From Allochromatium tepidum (lineage in GTDB: Bacteria > Pseudomonadota > Gammaproteobacteria > Chromatiales > Chromatiaceae), in NCBI RefSeq assembly GCF_018409545.1, contig NZ_AP024563.1, forward strand, positions 1,256,755 to 1,320,754: DNA of 64,000 nt, in the 5' to 3' direction. Position 1 is the stretch's first letter. The number at the start of each line of letters is the position of its first letter. The translations under genes and the position numbers were made by a program. Of this stretch, positions 36,853-45,570 are shown piece after piece. Below the pieces are notes generated by a model. The model ran no database searches, was not told where the DNA came from, and saw nothing but the letters and a program-made list of their open reading frames with translations.

Positions 36853-37743
36853 ATGCCGCACCCGACCATCGAAGACCATGTCGGCCGTACCCCGCTCGTC
36901 CGACTCCAGCGCCTGCCCGGCGACACCGACAACCTGATCCTGGTCAAGCTCGAAGGCAACAACCCAGCCGGCTCGGTCAAGGACCGCCCGGCGCTCAACA
37001 TGATCCGCCGCGCCGAGGAGCGCGGCGCCATCCGCCCCGGCGACACCCTGATCGAGGCCACCAGCGGCAACACCGGCATCGCGCTGGCGATGGCCGCCGC
37101 CATCAAGGGCTATCGGATGCGGCTCATCATGCCCGAGCACATGAGCGAGGAACGTCGGGGCGTCATGCGCGCCTTCGGCGCCGAGATCGTGCTCACGCCC
37201 AAGGACGGCGGCATGGAGGCGGCCATCGATCTGGCCGGCGAGATGGAGACGCGCGGGGAGGGCGTCCGGCTCGATCAGTTCTCCAACCCCGACAACCCGG
37301 CCGCCCATTACGAGACCACAGGCCCCGAGATCTGGCACGACACCCAGGGCCGCATCACCCACTTCGTCAGTTCCATGGGCACCACGGGCACCATCATGGG
37401 CACTGGGCGGTATCTCAAGGAGCAGAATCCAGCGGTGCAGATCGTTGGCGTACAGCCGGACGAAGGCTCCAGCATCCCCGGCATCCGGCGCTGGCCCGAG
37501 GCCTATCTGCCGAAGATCTACGACCCGGCGGGCGTCGACCGGATCATCGATGTCTCGCAGGCCGTGGCCGAACAGACCGCGCGCAATCTGGCCGCGCGCG
37601 AGGGCATCTTCGCCGGCGTCTCCTCGGGCGGAGCGGTCGCCGCCGCGCTCAGGCTCTCTGCCGAGGTCAGCGGGGCCGTGATCGTGGCCATCGTCTGCGA
37701 TCGCGGGGATCGTTATCTCTCGACCGGGGTGTTCCCGGCCTGA
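36853..37743 (+). CDS. cysM: cysteine synthase B (CysM)
   Basis: A PLP enzyme that makes cysteine (or S-sulfocysteine from thiosulfate) from O-acetylserine. The 296-residue protein from ATG 36853 (MPHPTIEDHVGRTPLVRLQR) has the PLP lysine in NNPAGSVKDRPALNMI, the substrate loop EATSGNTGIALA, phosphate-binding GTTGTIMGTGRYL and the C-terminal SSGGAVAAAL. The CysM type (EEGSSIPG-like region, here DEGSSIPGIRRWP) is favoured over CysK. Thiosulfate use would suit a sulfur oxidiser. Confidence 0.92.
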   Translation: MPHPTIEDHVGRTPLVRLQRLPGDTDNLILVKLEGNNPAGSVKDRPALNMIRRAEERGAIRPGDTLIEATSGNTGIALAMAAAIKGYRMRLIMPEHMSEERRGVMRAFGAEIVLTPKDGGMEAAIDLAGEMETRGEGVRLDQFSNPDNPAAHYETTGPEIWHDTQGRITHFVSSMGTTGTIMGTGRYLKEQNPAVQIVGVQPDEGSSIPGIRRWPEAYLPKIYDPAGVDRIIDVSQAVAEQTARNLAAREGIFAGVSSGGAVAAALRLSAEVSGAVIVAIVCDRGDRYLSTGVFPA

Positions 37744-37760
37744 CCGACTTCTGATGCCGA

Positions 37761-38549
37761 ATGCAAGACATGACCATGCTGATCGATTCGCACTGCCACC
37801 TCGACCGGGTGGATCTCAAGACCCATGACCAGGATTTCGGACGCCTGATGCGCGCCTGCGCCGAAGCCGGCGTCTCACGGATGCTCTGCGTCGGTATCGA
37901 CCTGGAAGCCTATCCGGCGATGCGCCGTCTGGTCGATCCCTATCCCGAGGTCGATGTCTCGGTCGGCGTCCATCCGAACGAGGAGGGCGGGGAAGCGCCG
38001 AGCGTCGAGCGCCTGCTCGCACCGGCGGCCGATCCGCGCGTGGTGGCCATCGGCGAGACCGGACTCGACTACTATCGGCTCGAAGACGGCGATGCATCCG
38101 CTCAGCAGGCGCGCTTTCGCACCCACATCGCCGCCGCACGCGCCTGCGGCAAGCCCTTGATCATCCACACCCGCGAGGCGCGCGCCGACACCATCCGTCT
38201 GCTGCGTGAAGAAGGCGCCGCGGCGGTCGGCGGCGTACTGCATTGCTTCACCGAGGACTGGGAGACGGCGCGCGCCGGGCTGGATCTCGGGTTCTACGTG
38301 TCCTTCTCCGGCATCGTCACCTTCAAGAGCGCCGAGTCGTTGCGCGAGGTGGCGCGCCGGGTGCCGCTCGACCGCCTGCTGATCGAGACCGACTCGCCCT
38401 ATCTGGCCCCTGTGCCCTATCGCGGCAAGCCCAACGCACCGACCTATCTGAAGCACGTCGCCGAGTGCATCGCCGGGTTGCGCGGTCTGGAGGTCGAGCG
38501 TCTGGCCGAGGCGACGGCGGACAATTATCGGCGTCTGTTCGATCGTTGA
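37761..38549 (+). CDS. TatD-family metal-dependent hydrolase
   Basis: A YcfH/TatD amidohydrolase-fold DNase. Metal ligands: LIDSHCHLDRV (HxH), GETGLDYYR (Glu), PLIIHTREA (His), LHCFTEDWE (His) and ETDSPYLAPV (Asp). Length 262. Alternative starts at 37770 and 37776 are equally possible; the family usually begins at the MLIDSHCHLD point (37776). Members act as 3'-5' DNases or D-aminoacyl-tRNA-related enzymes, so the precise role is uncertain. Confidence 0.92.
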   Translation: MQDMTMLIDSHCHLDRVDLKTHDQDFGRLMRACAEAGVSRMLCVGIDLEAYPAMRRLVDPYPEVDVSVGVHPNEEGGEAPSVERLLAPAADPRVVAIGETGLDYYRLEDGDASAQQARFRTHIAAARACGKPLIIHTREARADTIRLLREEGAAAVGGVLHCFTEDWETARAGLDLGFYVSFSGIVTFKSAESLREVARRVPLDRLLIETDSPYLAPVPYRGKPNAPTYLKHVAECIAGLRGLEVERLAEATADNYRRLFDR

Positions 38550-38558
38550 GACGACTGT

Positions 38559-39734
38559 ATGAGCATCCCAGCGGCGGCCTATCCGACCTCCTCCAACGAC
38601 CGCGATCTGCGCATCGACCTGCTGCGCGGACTCATCATGGTCTATCTGATCATCGTGCATCTGGAGCTGGCGTCGGCGTTGAGTCTCCTCGCCTGGGGCC
38701 GGCTCGCGTTCATCTCGAGCGCGGAAGGCTTCGTCTTTCTGTCCGGTGTCGTCGTCGGGATGGTCTATCGGCGGCGTATGCAGCGCGACGGACTGGCGGC
38801 GGCGTCGCGTCTGCTGTGGCGGCGCGCCTGGCAGCTCTATACGGTGAACCTGTTCGTGATCGCCAGCCTCGCACTGCTCAAGCTGGTCCCCGGAGTCAAT
38901 GTGTTCGAGTTGACGCATTGGACCAGCCCCTGGTCGGGCGAGTCGTTTCCGCTCTACCCGCCCGCCGGGACCGACTGGTGGGACACTGTGGGGCAGATCC
39001 TGCTGTTGCGGATCGGTCCGCATCAGTTCCAAATCATCGGGCTGTACGTGGTTCTGCTGGCCGGCACCCCGCTCGCGCTCTACCTGCTCGGTCGACGTCT
39101 GGCCTGGGTCGTGCTGCTGCTGAGCTGGGGGGCCTATGCCCTGAATCACATCTTGCAGATCAACCTGACCGGCGCGCGCTACGAATACGCCTTTCCGACG
39201 CTGACCTGGCAGCTACTGTTCTTCAATGGTCTGCTGATCGGATATTACCGTGAGCGCACCCTGGAGTTTCTCGCCGGCCCGGCGAGCCGGTGGCTGGTGT
39301 CTCTGAGCGCCGCGTTGCTGGTGGGTTTTCTGTTCCTCGCCAACAACAACCCGAATCCGCTGTTCTGGCCCTGGGGGCAGATGGATTTCATCGATCCCCG
39401 GACCTTCGGTGAGCTGTATCAGACCTGGTTCCTGAAAACCCCGCTGGGGCTGGGCCGACTGCTGAACAATGTGGCGGCGTTCATCGTCGCCTATCATCTG
39501 CTGAGCCGCTACTGGAGTCTTGTCGAGCGCACGGTCGGCCGGCTGCTGATCCCACTGGGCCAGAACTCTCTATACGTGTTCATCCTGCACGTCTATGTGC
39601 TTTTGATTCTGTACAACACGCCCTTGCCGGGTCTTGATCTGTTCTGGGTCAATACGCTGCTCCAAATCGGCGCGATCGCGGTGATCTGGTTGATGGTCGA
39701 ACGACGTTTCCTGTTCTCCATCGTGCCGCGTTGA
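38559..39734 (+). CDS. opgC: OpgC-family integral membrane protein
   Basis: A 391-residue protein with about ten hydrophobic helices. The N-terminal RIDLLRGLIMVYLIIVHLEL and SAEGFVFLSGVVVGMVYRRR are the OpgC signature (the latter with the conserved 'AEGFVFLSG'). OpgC succinylates osmoregulated periplasmic glucans in E. coli; many homologues lack demonstrated activity. The glucan synthesis genes opgGH are not in the window. Starts 10 bp after the TatD gene, so probably one operon. Confidence 0.82.
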   Translation: MSIPAAAYPTSSNDRDLRIDLLRGLIMVYLIIVHLELASALSLLAWGRLAFISSAEGFVFLSGVVVGMVYRRRMQRDGLAAASRLLWRRAWQLYTVNLFVIASLALLKLVPGVNVFELTHWTSPWSGESFPLYPPAGTDWWDTVGQILLLRIGPHQFQIIGLYVVLLAGTPLALYLLGRRLAWVVLLLSWGAYALNHILQINLTGARYEYAFPTLTWQLLFFNGLLIGYYRERTLEFLAGPASRWLVSLSAALLVGFLFLANNNPNPLFWPWGQMDFIDPRTFGELYQTWFLKTPLGLGRLLNNVAAFIVAYHLLSRYWSLVERTVGRLLIPLGQNSLYVFILHVYVLLILYNTPLPGLDLFWVNTLLQIGAIAVIWLMVERRFLFSIVPR

Positions 39735-39756
39735 GGGGAGCCCGGCACCCGGTTCG

Positions 39757-40530
39757 TCAGGCATCCGACTGCCGTCGCCGGCGCAGGAGATAGATGTCCA
39801 GTAGCCAGCCCTTGTCCTCGCGGACGCGCGCCTTGGTTTCCAGTAGCTCGTCGAGCACGGCGTCGACCGGTCCGGACACCAGCACCTCGTCCGGACAGCC
39901 CAGATAGCCGCCCCAGTAGACGTCCATGTCCTGCCCGGTGAAGCGCTGGAAGGAGGCGTTGTAGTCGAGCATGACCACGGCGTTGTCGATCTCGGCCGGG
40001 TCGCAGTGCTCGACATGGCGGCCGGTGGTGATGGTGATCGACTCGCCGACCCGGTTCAGTGGAATCTTGTGCTTGGCGGTCAGCACCTGGACCGAGGTGA
40101 TGCCGGGAATGATCGCGAATTCGAGCGCGCCTCCGGACGCTTCGGCCAGCTCAGCGATGATGGTGACGGTCTGATCATAGAGCGAGGGATCGCCCCAGAG
40201 GAGCAGGGCGCCGTTTTGTCCGTCTTCCAGTTCCTCGTCGATCAGGCGTGCGAAGAGGGCGCGCTTGGCGTCGTGCCAGACGCGCACCGTCTCCCGATAG
40301 CCGTCGGGGAGCGTGCGCCGCTCCGGGCTGGTCGTGGTGACGACCCGATAGTCCGTCTCGCCCAGATAGCGTTCCAGGATGTCGTGACGCATCCGCAGCA
40401 GCTCGTCCTTGCCGCGCCCCTCCTTCTCCAGCATGAAGAAGACGTCGACCGTCTTCATCGTCTCGATGGCCTGGATCGTGAGATATTCCGGGCCGCCCGG
40501 ACCCATGCCGATCAAATACAAGCGTTTCAT
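39757..40530 (-). CDS. cobF: precorrin-6A synthase (deacetylating) CobF
   Basis: CobF methylates C1 of precorrin-5 and releases acetate in the late-cobalt cobalamin route. Start at ATG 40530 gives 257 residues with the tetrapyrrole methylase fold: MKRLYLIGMGPGGPEYLTIQ at the N-terminus, ALLLWGDPSLYDQT near residue 110, and AIIPGITSVQVL near 140. The DMDVYWGGYLGCPDEVL stretch is typical of CobF. It diverges from bchE. The presence of CobF points to the oxygen-linked rather than the CbiD-type branch, unusual for a presumed anaerobic phototroph. Confidence 0.9.
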   Translation of the reverse strand: MKRLYLIGMGPGGPEYLTIQAIETMKTVDVFFMLEKEGRGKDELLRMRHDILERYLGETDYRVVTTTSPERRTLPDGYRETVRVWHDAKRALFARLIDEELEDGQNGALLLWGDPSLYDQTVTIIAELAEASGGALEFAIIPGITSVQVLTAKHKIPLNRVGESITITTGRHVEHCDPAEIDNAVVMLDYNASFQRFTGQDMDVYWGGYLGCPDEVLVSGPVDAVLDELLETKARVREDKGWLLDIYLLRRRRQSDA

Positions 40531-40836
40531 TCGGTGCCAAATCGTGATGGGCACGCCGCCGGAGTCTCTGATGGATCGAGAACCTCGGGCAGGTGCGTTG
40601 ATGGACAGGTCGGTTCGCGCCACCGATAGCGTGGCGATCCAGGCGAGTCGTTGGTAACATTGCCCGCTTGAGTCCCATTCGGTCTCGCCGCCGGTGCCAT
40701 GGCATCGAAGACCCTCCTCGATCCGGGGTTGCCTGGACGGGCGCGACCGACGCATTCTCCTTATTCTGTGGCCGAGCCGCCGCCGTCCTTAGAGGCGTCC
40801 GTGACCGACCCTTCATGAGACAACCCGGAGCTGACG
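40531..40836. other. divergent intergenic region between cobF and bchE
   Basis: 306 bp with no gene. A short inverted repeat CGCCAC-N7-GTGGCG occurs at 40618-40636. I searched by eye for a TGT-N12-ACA PpsR/CrtJ site, an FNR site and a cobalamin riboswitch box and found none convincing. It must nonetheless carry the promoters for both genes. Confidence 0.45.
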
Positions 40837-42516
40837 ATGCGAATCCTCTTTATCCACCCCAACTATAGCGCCGGTGCCGCCGACATCGCCGGCAACTGGT
40901 CGCCGGCCTGGGTCGCCTATATCGCGGGCTATCTGAAGTCGGGTGGCTATCAAGATTACCACTTCATCGATGGTCTGGTGGACAAGCTCGACGACGACCG
41001 GATGCGCGCGGCCATCCGTGCGTCTCAGCCGGACATCATCGCCACCACCGCGATGACGCCGATGATCTATGCCGCCCAGCGCGTGCTGCAGATCGCCAAG
41101 GAAGAGCATCCGAACGCCATCACCGTGCTCGGCGGCATCCACGGCACCTTCATGTACGAGCAGGTGCTGGGCGAGGCGCCCTGGATCGACGTCATCGTGC
41201 GCGGCGAGGGCGAGGCCGTCACCCTGAATCTGGTGCGCTGCATCGACGAGGGCCGCTGGCCGAACGAGCGCGAGTCCGTGCGCGGCATCGCCTTCCTCGG
41301 CGAGAACGGTAAGGTGATCGCCACCGAGGCCGAGCCGTCGATCAAGGACGTGGACTCGATCTGGCCGGACTGGAGCGTCCTGGAGTGGAAGAAGTACATC
41401 TACATCCCGCTCGGCGTGCCGGTCGCGACCCCGAACATGGCGCGCGGCTGTCCCTTCACCTGTAGCTTCTGCTCGCAGTGGAAGTTCTGGCGCGACTATC
41501 GCGTGCGCAACCCCAAGCGCATGGTCGACGAGATCGAGGAGCTGGTGAAGGTCCACGGCGTGGGTTTCTTCATCCTCGCCGACGAAGAGCCGCAGATCAA
41601 CAAGAAGATGTTCGTCGAGTTCTGCCAGGAACTCATCGACCGCGACCTCGGCATCCACTGGGGCATCAACACCCGCGTGACCGACGTCATGCGCGACGAG
41701 GATCTGCTGCCCTTCTACCGCAAGGCCGGTCTGGTGCATGTGTCGCTCGGCACCGAGGCCGCCGCTCAGCTCAATCTCGATCGCTTCGTCAAGGAGACCA
41801 CGATCGAGCAGAACAAGCGCGCGGTGCAGCTGTTGCAGCAGAACGGCATCGTCACCGAGGCGCAGTTCATCGTGGGACTCGAGAACGAGACCCGCGAGAC
41901 GCTCGAAGAGACCTATCAGTACGTCATGGACTGGGGCGCGGACATGGCCAACTGGTCGATGTACACCCCCTGGCCGTTCTCGGACATGTTCGCCGAGATG
42001 GGCGACAAGGTCGAGGTATTCGACTATTCGAAGTACAACTTCGTCTCGCCGATCATGAAGCCCGACAACATCGACCGTGCCGAGCTGCTCGACGGCGTCA
42101 TGTCCAACTATCGACGTTTCTACATGAAGCGGATGTTCTTCCAGTATCCCTGGGTGCGTGATCCCTTCCGCCGCAAGTATCTGATCGGCTGTATCAAGGC
42201 GTTTCTCAAGAGCGCCATGGAGCGTCGCTTCTATCAGCTCGGCCGGCAGAACTACTGGGGGCCGCTGTTCAAGAAGTTCATCAAGTTCGAGTACGACAAG
42301 AACCGCTCCAGGATCGTCGAGCCGGATCACAATGCCTGGAAGAAGGCGCCGCCGGCCAAGCGTCCGGCGGTCGTCAGCGCGGTCGGCGCGGCTCCTCAAG
42401 CCTGCGGCGGCGGTCCCAAGGCGTGCGGCGGCGGCACCGAGCAGATGACCGAGGAGCAGATGGAAGCGGTCGCACGCGCCGGCACCTCCCAGTCCAAGCA
42501 GGCCGAGGTCGCCTGA
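40837..42516 (+). CDS. bchE: anaerobic magnesium-protoporphyrin IX monomethyl ester cyclase BchE
   Basis: BchE forms the fifth ring of bacteriochlorophyll without oxygen, taking oxygen from water, using a B12-binding domain and radical SAM chemistry. The 559 residues start [20 protein letters not shown] (the BchE-type B12 domain start). The radical SAM cluster is [20 protein letters not shown] near residue 205 (CxxxCxxC). The later region [13 protein letters not shown] and [16 protein letters not shown] fits the family. The C-terminal tail, after about residue 510, carries two CGGG units ([13 protein letters not shown]). It diverges from cobF and is followed by cobQ. Confidence 0.96.
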   Translation: MRILFIHPNYSAGAADIAGNWSPAWVAYIAGYLKSGGYQDYHFIDGLVDKLDDDRMRAAIRASQPDIIATTAMTPMIYAAQRVLQIAKEEHPNAITVLGGIHGTFMYEQVLGEAPWIDVIVRGEGEAVTLNLVRCIDEGRWPNERESVRGIAFLGENGKVIATEAEPSIKDVDSIWPDWSVLEWKKYIYIPLGVPVATPNMARGCPFTCSFCSQWKFWRDYRVRNPKRMVDEIEELVKVHGVGFFILADEEPQINKKMFVEFCQELIDRDLGIHWGINTRVTDVMRDEDLLPFYRKAGLVHVSLGTEAAAQLNLDRFVKETTIEQNKRAVQLLQQNGIVTEAQFIVGLENETRETLEETYQYVMDWGADMANWSMYTPWPFSDMFAEMGDKVEVFDYSKYNFVSPIMKPDNIDRAELLDGVMSNYRRFYMKRMFFQYPWVRDPFRRKYLIGCIKAFLKSAMERRFYQLGRQNYWGPLFKKFIKFEYDKNRSRIVEPDHNAWKKAPPAKRPAVVSAVGAAPQACGGGPKACGGGTEQMTEEQMEAVARAGTSQSKQAEVA

Positions 42517-42524
42517 TCGGTGGT

Positions 42525-42594
42525 GTAGGGTGCGCATGGCGCACCCTACGGCTTGTCCAATGTGGCCCGCATTCGTTCTTGCGACGAATGCGGG
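42525..42594. repeat. two adjacent perfect palindromes between bchE and cobQ
   Basis: GTAGGGTGCGC (42525-42535) pairs with GCGCACCCTAC (42539-42549). CCCGCATTCGT (42566-42576) pairs with ACGAATGCGGG (42584-42594). Both stems are 11 bp and perfect. Neither is followed by a T-run, so they look more like a REP-type palindromic repeat doublet than simple terminators, although they may still protect or end the bchE mRNA. Confidence 0.7.
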
Positions 42595-42618
42595 TCGCGT
42601 CGTTTTGAGAGAACCCGC

Positions 42619-44187
42619 ATGACCGATTCAGCCCCATCCATCCGTCTCGAACTCCCTCCGCTCGGCACTCACGGCCCGCGCCGCGCGCGCGCCCTGATGA
42701 TCCAGGGCACGGCCTCGGACGTCGGCAAGAGCCTGCTGGTCGCCGGACTCTGCCGCGCCTACACCCGACGCGGGCTGGTGGTGCGTCCGTTCAAGGCGCA
42801 GAACATGAGCAACAATGCGGCCGTCACCGCCGACACCGACGTGCCGCCCGGACCCGATGGTGAGGCGCCGCGCGGCGAGATCGGACGCGCCCAGGCGCTC
42901 CAGGCGCGTGCCTGCGGCGTGCCGCCCTCAATCCACATGAACCCGGTGCTCCTGAAACCCCAGACCAACATCGGATCCCAGGTGGTGCTGCGCGGTCGCG
43001 CGCTCGGCAACTGCCCGGCGCGGGTCTATCACGAGATGCGTCAGGGATTGATGCCCGCCGTGCTGGATTCCTTCGAGCGCCTCTGTGCCGAGGCCGATCT
43101 GGTGCTGGTCGAGGGCGCGGGCAGCGGCGCCGAGATCTATCTGCGTCACTGCGACATCACCAACATGCACTTCGCCGAGCGCGCCGATGTGCCTGTGGTG
43201 GTGGTCGGCGATCTGGACAAGGGCGGGACCATGGCCTCGCTGGTCGGCACCTGGCTGTTGCTCGATCAGGCCGACCGCGACCGGGTCGTGGGCTATCTGG
43301 TCAACAAATTCCGGGGCGACTTCTCGCTGTTCGAGCCGGCCTGCAACACCATCACCGAGATCACCGGCTGGCCGTTCCGGGGCATGGTGCGCTGGTTCGA
43401 GGGCGCCTCACGTCTGCCCGCCGAGGACTCGCTGGCGCTCGAACGTCCGGCCGAGACCACGGGCGGCACGCTCAACGTCGTCATCCCGCGTCTGTCGCGC
43501 GTGGCCAACTTCGACGACATGGACCCGCTGGCCGCCGAACCCGCCGTCAATCTGCGCTGGATCGAGCCGGGCCGGCCGATTCCCGCTGAGACCGATGTCG
43601 TCATCCTGCCCGGCTCGAAGACCACGCGCGCCGATCTGGACGTACTGCGTCGCGAGGGCTGGGACATCGACATCCTGGCCCATGTGCGGCGTGGCGGTCG
43701 GGTCGTCGGACTCTGCGCGGGGTATCAGATGCTCGGGCGCGTGGTGCGCGATCCGCTCGGCATCGAGGGCGAACCGGGCGAGACCCCCGGACTGGGCCTG
43801 CTCGACATCGAGACCGAGATCGGCGCCGACAAGCGCCTGATCGAGATCGCCGGACGCGAGCACCGGAGCGGCTGCCGGATCACCGGCTATGAGATGCACA
43901 TGGGCCGCACCACCGGGCCGGGGTTGGAGCGCCCCTGGCTGAGGCTGGAGGACAGTGCCGGCAAGGTGCATCCCGAAGGCGCGATCACCGCCGACGGTCG
44001 GGTCATGGGCGGCTATCTGCACGGCATCTTCGGCGCCGACGAGTTCCGCGCCCACTGGCTCGAACAGGTCGGCGCCCAGGCCGCGCGCATCGATTTCGAG
44101 GCGCGGATCGAGGCCGCCCTCGACGAGCTTGCCGATCACATCGAGGGCTGCCTGGATCTGGACGCACTGTTGGCGCTGTCGAGGTAA
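42619..44187 (+). CDS. cobQ: cobyric acid synthase (CobQ/CbiP)
   Basis: CobQ amidates four side chains (b, d, e, g) of adenosyl-cobyrinic acid a,c-diamide. From ATG 42619 the 522-residue protein has the ATP-binding N-terminal domain (LMIQGTASDVGKSLLVAGLC), FKAQNMSNNAAVT and MNPVLLKPQT, then a class I-like glutamine amidotransferase domain with nucleophile in VVGLCAGYQMLGRVV (Cys near residue 365) and TGYEMHMGRT. Length normal. It lies in the same direction as bchE, 102 bp away across the palindromes. Confidence 0.95.
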   Translation: MTDSAPSIRLELPPLGTHGPRRARALMIQGTASDVGKSLLVAGLCRAYTRRGLVVRPFKAQNMSNNAAVTADTDVPPGPDGEAPRGEIGRAQALQARACGVPPSIHMNPVLLKPQTNIGSQVVLRGRALGNCPARVYHEMRQGLMPAVLDSFERLCAEADLVLVEGAGSGAEIYLRHCDITNMHFAERADVPVVVVGDLDKGGTMASLVGTWLLLDQADRDRVVGYLVNKFRGDFSLFEPACNTITEITGWPFRGMVRWFEGASRLPAEDSLALERPAETTGGTLNVVIPRLSRVANFDDMDPLAAEPAVNLRWIEPGRPIPAETDVVILPGSKTTRADLDVLRREGWDIDILAHVRRGGRVVGLCAGYQMLGRVVRDPLGIEGEPGETPGLGLLDIETEIGADKRLIEIAGREHRSGCRITGYEMHMGRTTGPGLERPWLRLEDSAGKVHPEGAITADGRVMGGYLHGIFGADEFRAHWLEQVGAQAARIDFEARIEAALDELADHIEGCLDLDALLALSR

Positions 44188-44381
44188 ATGGCGAGCCGTT
44201 CCTTGGGCCACACACAGCACCCCGACAAAACGCTACACTCGGGCGGCCATTCCGCCACGCGCCATCGGCCCCCGTTGAGGAATGCCCAAGGAATGCGAGT
44301 CGTGCCTCATCGCGTCCTGTATTAAAGTTGTCGATCCGAGGCGCTTCCACATTCACCACACAGAGGTCCGAATCGACGCCC

Positions 44382-45551
44382 ATGTTCAAAATCCAGACGC
44401 TCAACAACATCTCGGTGGTCGGCCTGGAGCGCCTGCCGCGCGAGCGCTATGAGATCGCCTCCGAGATCGCCAATCCCGACGCCATCCTGGTGCGCTCGGC
44501 CAAGATGCACGACATGACCATCCCCGAGTCGGTCAAGGCCATCGGGCGTGCGGGCGCGGGCACCAACAACGTACCCGTGGCCGAGATGACCAAGCGCGGC
44601 GTGGCCGTGTTCAACGCGCCGGGCGCCAACGCCAACGCGGTCAAGGAGCTGGTGCTCGCCGGGATGCTGATGTCGGCGCGCAACATCGCCCAGGCCTGGC
44701 AGTTCGCCCGTGAACTCCAGGGCGACGATGCCGCCATCAATGAGGCCGTCGAGGCCGGCAAGAAACGCTTCGCCGGCTTCGAACTTCCGGGACGCACCCT
44801 GGGCGTCGTCGGTCTGGGCGCGATCGGCGTCAAGGTCGCCAATGCCGCACGCGCGCTCGACATGCACGTCATCGGCTATGACCCGACCATCACCGTCCAG
44901 CGCGCCTGGCAGTTGGCCAGCGACGTCAAACAGGCCCTGAGCATCGACGATCTGCTCGCGCGTTCGGACTTCGTCACCTTCCATGTGCCGCTCACCGATC
45001 AGACGCGCCACATGATCAACGCCGAGCGCCTCCGGTTGCTGCCCAAGGGCGCGGTGCTGCTGAATTTCTCGCGTCAGGGCATCCTCGACGACGAGGCCGT
45101 GGTCGCCGCGCTCGACTCGGGGCACCTCTACGCCTATTGCTGCGACTTTCCGAGCAACAGGCTCAAGGACCATCCGCGCGTCGTCACCCTGCCGCATCTG
45201 GGCGCCTCGACCAGGGAGGCCGAAGACAACTGCGCCATCATGGTCGCCGATCAGATCCGCGACTATCTGGAGGACGGCAACGTCACCAACTCGGTCAACT
45301 TCCCCGACATCCTGCTCCCGCGCACCGAGGGCTATCGGATGGCCATCGTCAACAGCAACGTGCCCAACATGCTCGGTCAGATCTCGACCGATCTCGCGGC
45401 CGCCGGGCTGAACATCATCGACATGCTCAACCGCTCGCGCGGCGACGTGGCCGTCACCCTGGTCGATGTCGACAAGCCCTGTCCCGAGTCGACGGTCGAG
45501 CTGATCCGGGCCATCGACGGCGTGCTCTCGGTACGCTGTCTCGGCGCTTGA
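44382..45551 (+). CDS. serA: D-3-phosphoglycerate dehydrogenase
   Basis: First committed step of serine synthesis (3-phosphoglycerate to 3-phosphohydroxypyruvate, NAD+). From ATG 44382 (MFKIQTLNNISVVGLERLPR) the 389 residues show the substrate domain with GRAGAGTNNVPVAEMTKRGV, the NAD-binding LGVVGLGAIGVKVANAARAL, catalytic region VLLNFSRQGILDDEAV and LPHLGASTREAEDN, and a C-terminal ACT domain (AIVNSNVPNMLGQIS), the expected site of serine feedback. First gene of a five-gene run into aromatic amino acid synthesis. Confidence 0.94.
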   Translation: MFKIQTLNNISVVGLERLPRERYEIASEIANPDAILVRSAKMHDMTIPESVKAIGRAGAGTNNVPVAEMTKRGVAVFNAPGANANAVKELVLAGMLMSARNIAQAWQFARELQGDDAAINEAVEAGKKRFAGFELPGRTLGVVGLGAIGVKVANAARALDMHVIGYDPTITVQRAWQLASDVKQALSIDDLLARSDFVTFHVPLTDQTRHMINAERLRLLPKGAVLLNFSRQGILDDEAVVAALDSGHLYAYCCDFPSNRLKDHPRVVTLPHLGASTREAEDNCAIMVADQIRDYLEDGNVTNSVNFPDILLPRTEGYRMAIVNSNVPNMLGQISTDLAAAGLNIIDMLNRSRGDVAVTLVDVDKPCPESTVELIRAIDGVLSVRCLGA

Positions 45552-45570
45552 TTGGGGGAGGGCAGACGCC

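Noticed and set aside
40531-40836. Cobalamin riboswitch or PpsR/FNR site upstream of bchE
   Set aside because: No B12-box-like sequence, no TGT-N12-ACA pair and no full FNR site could be found by eye.
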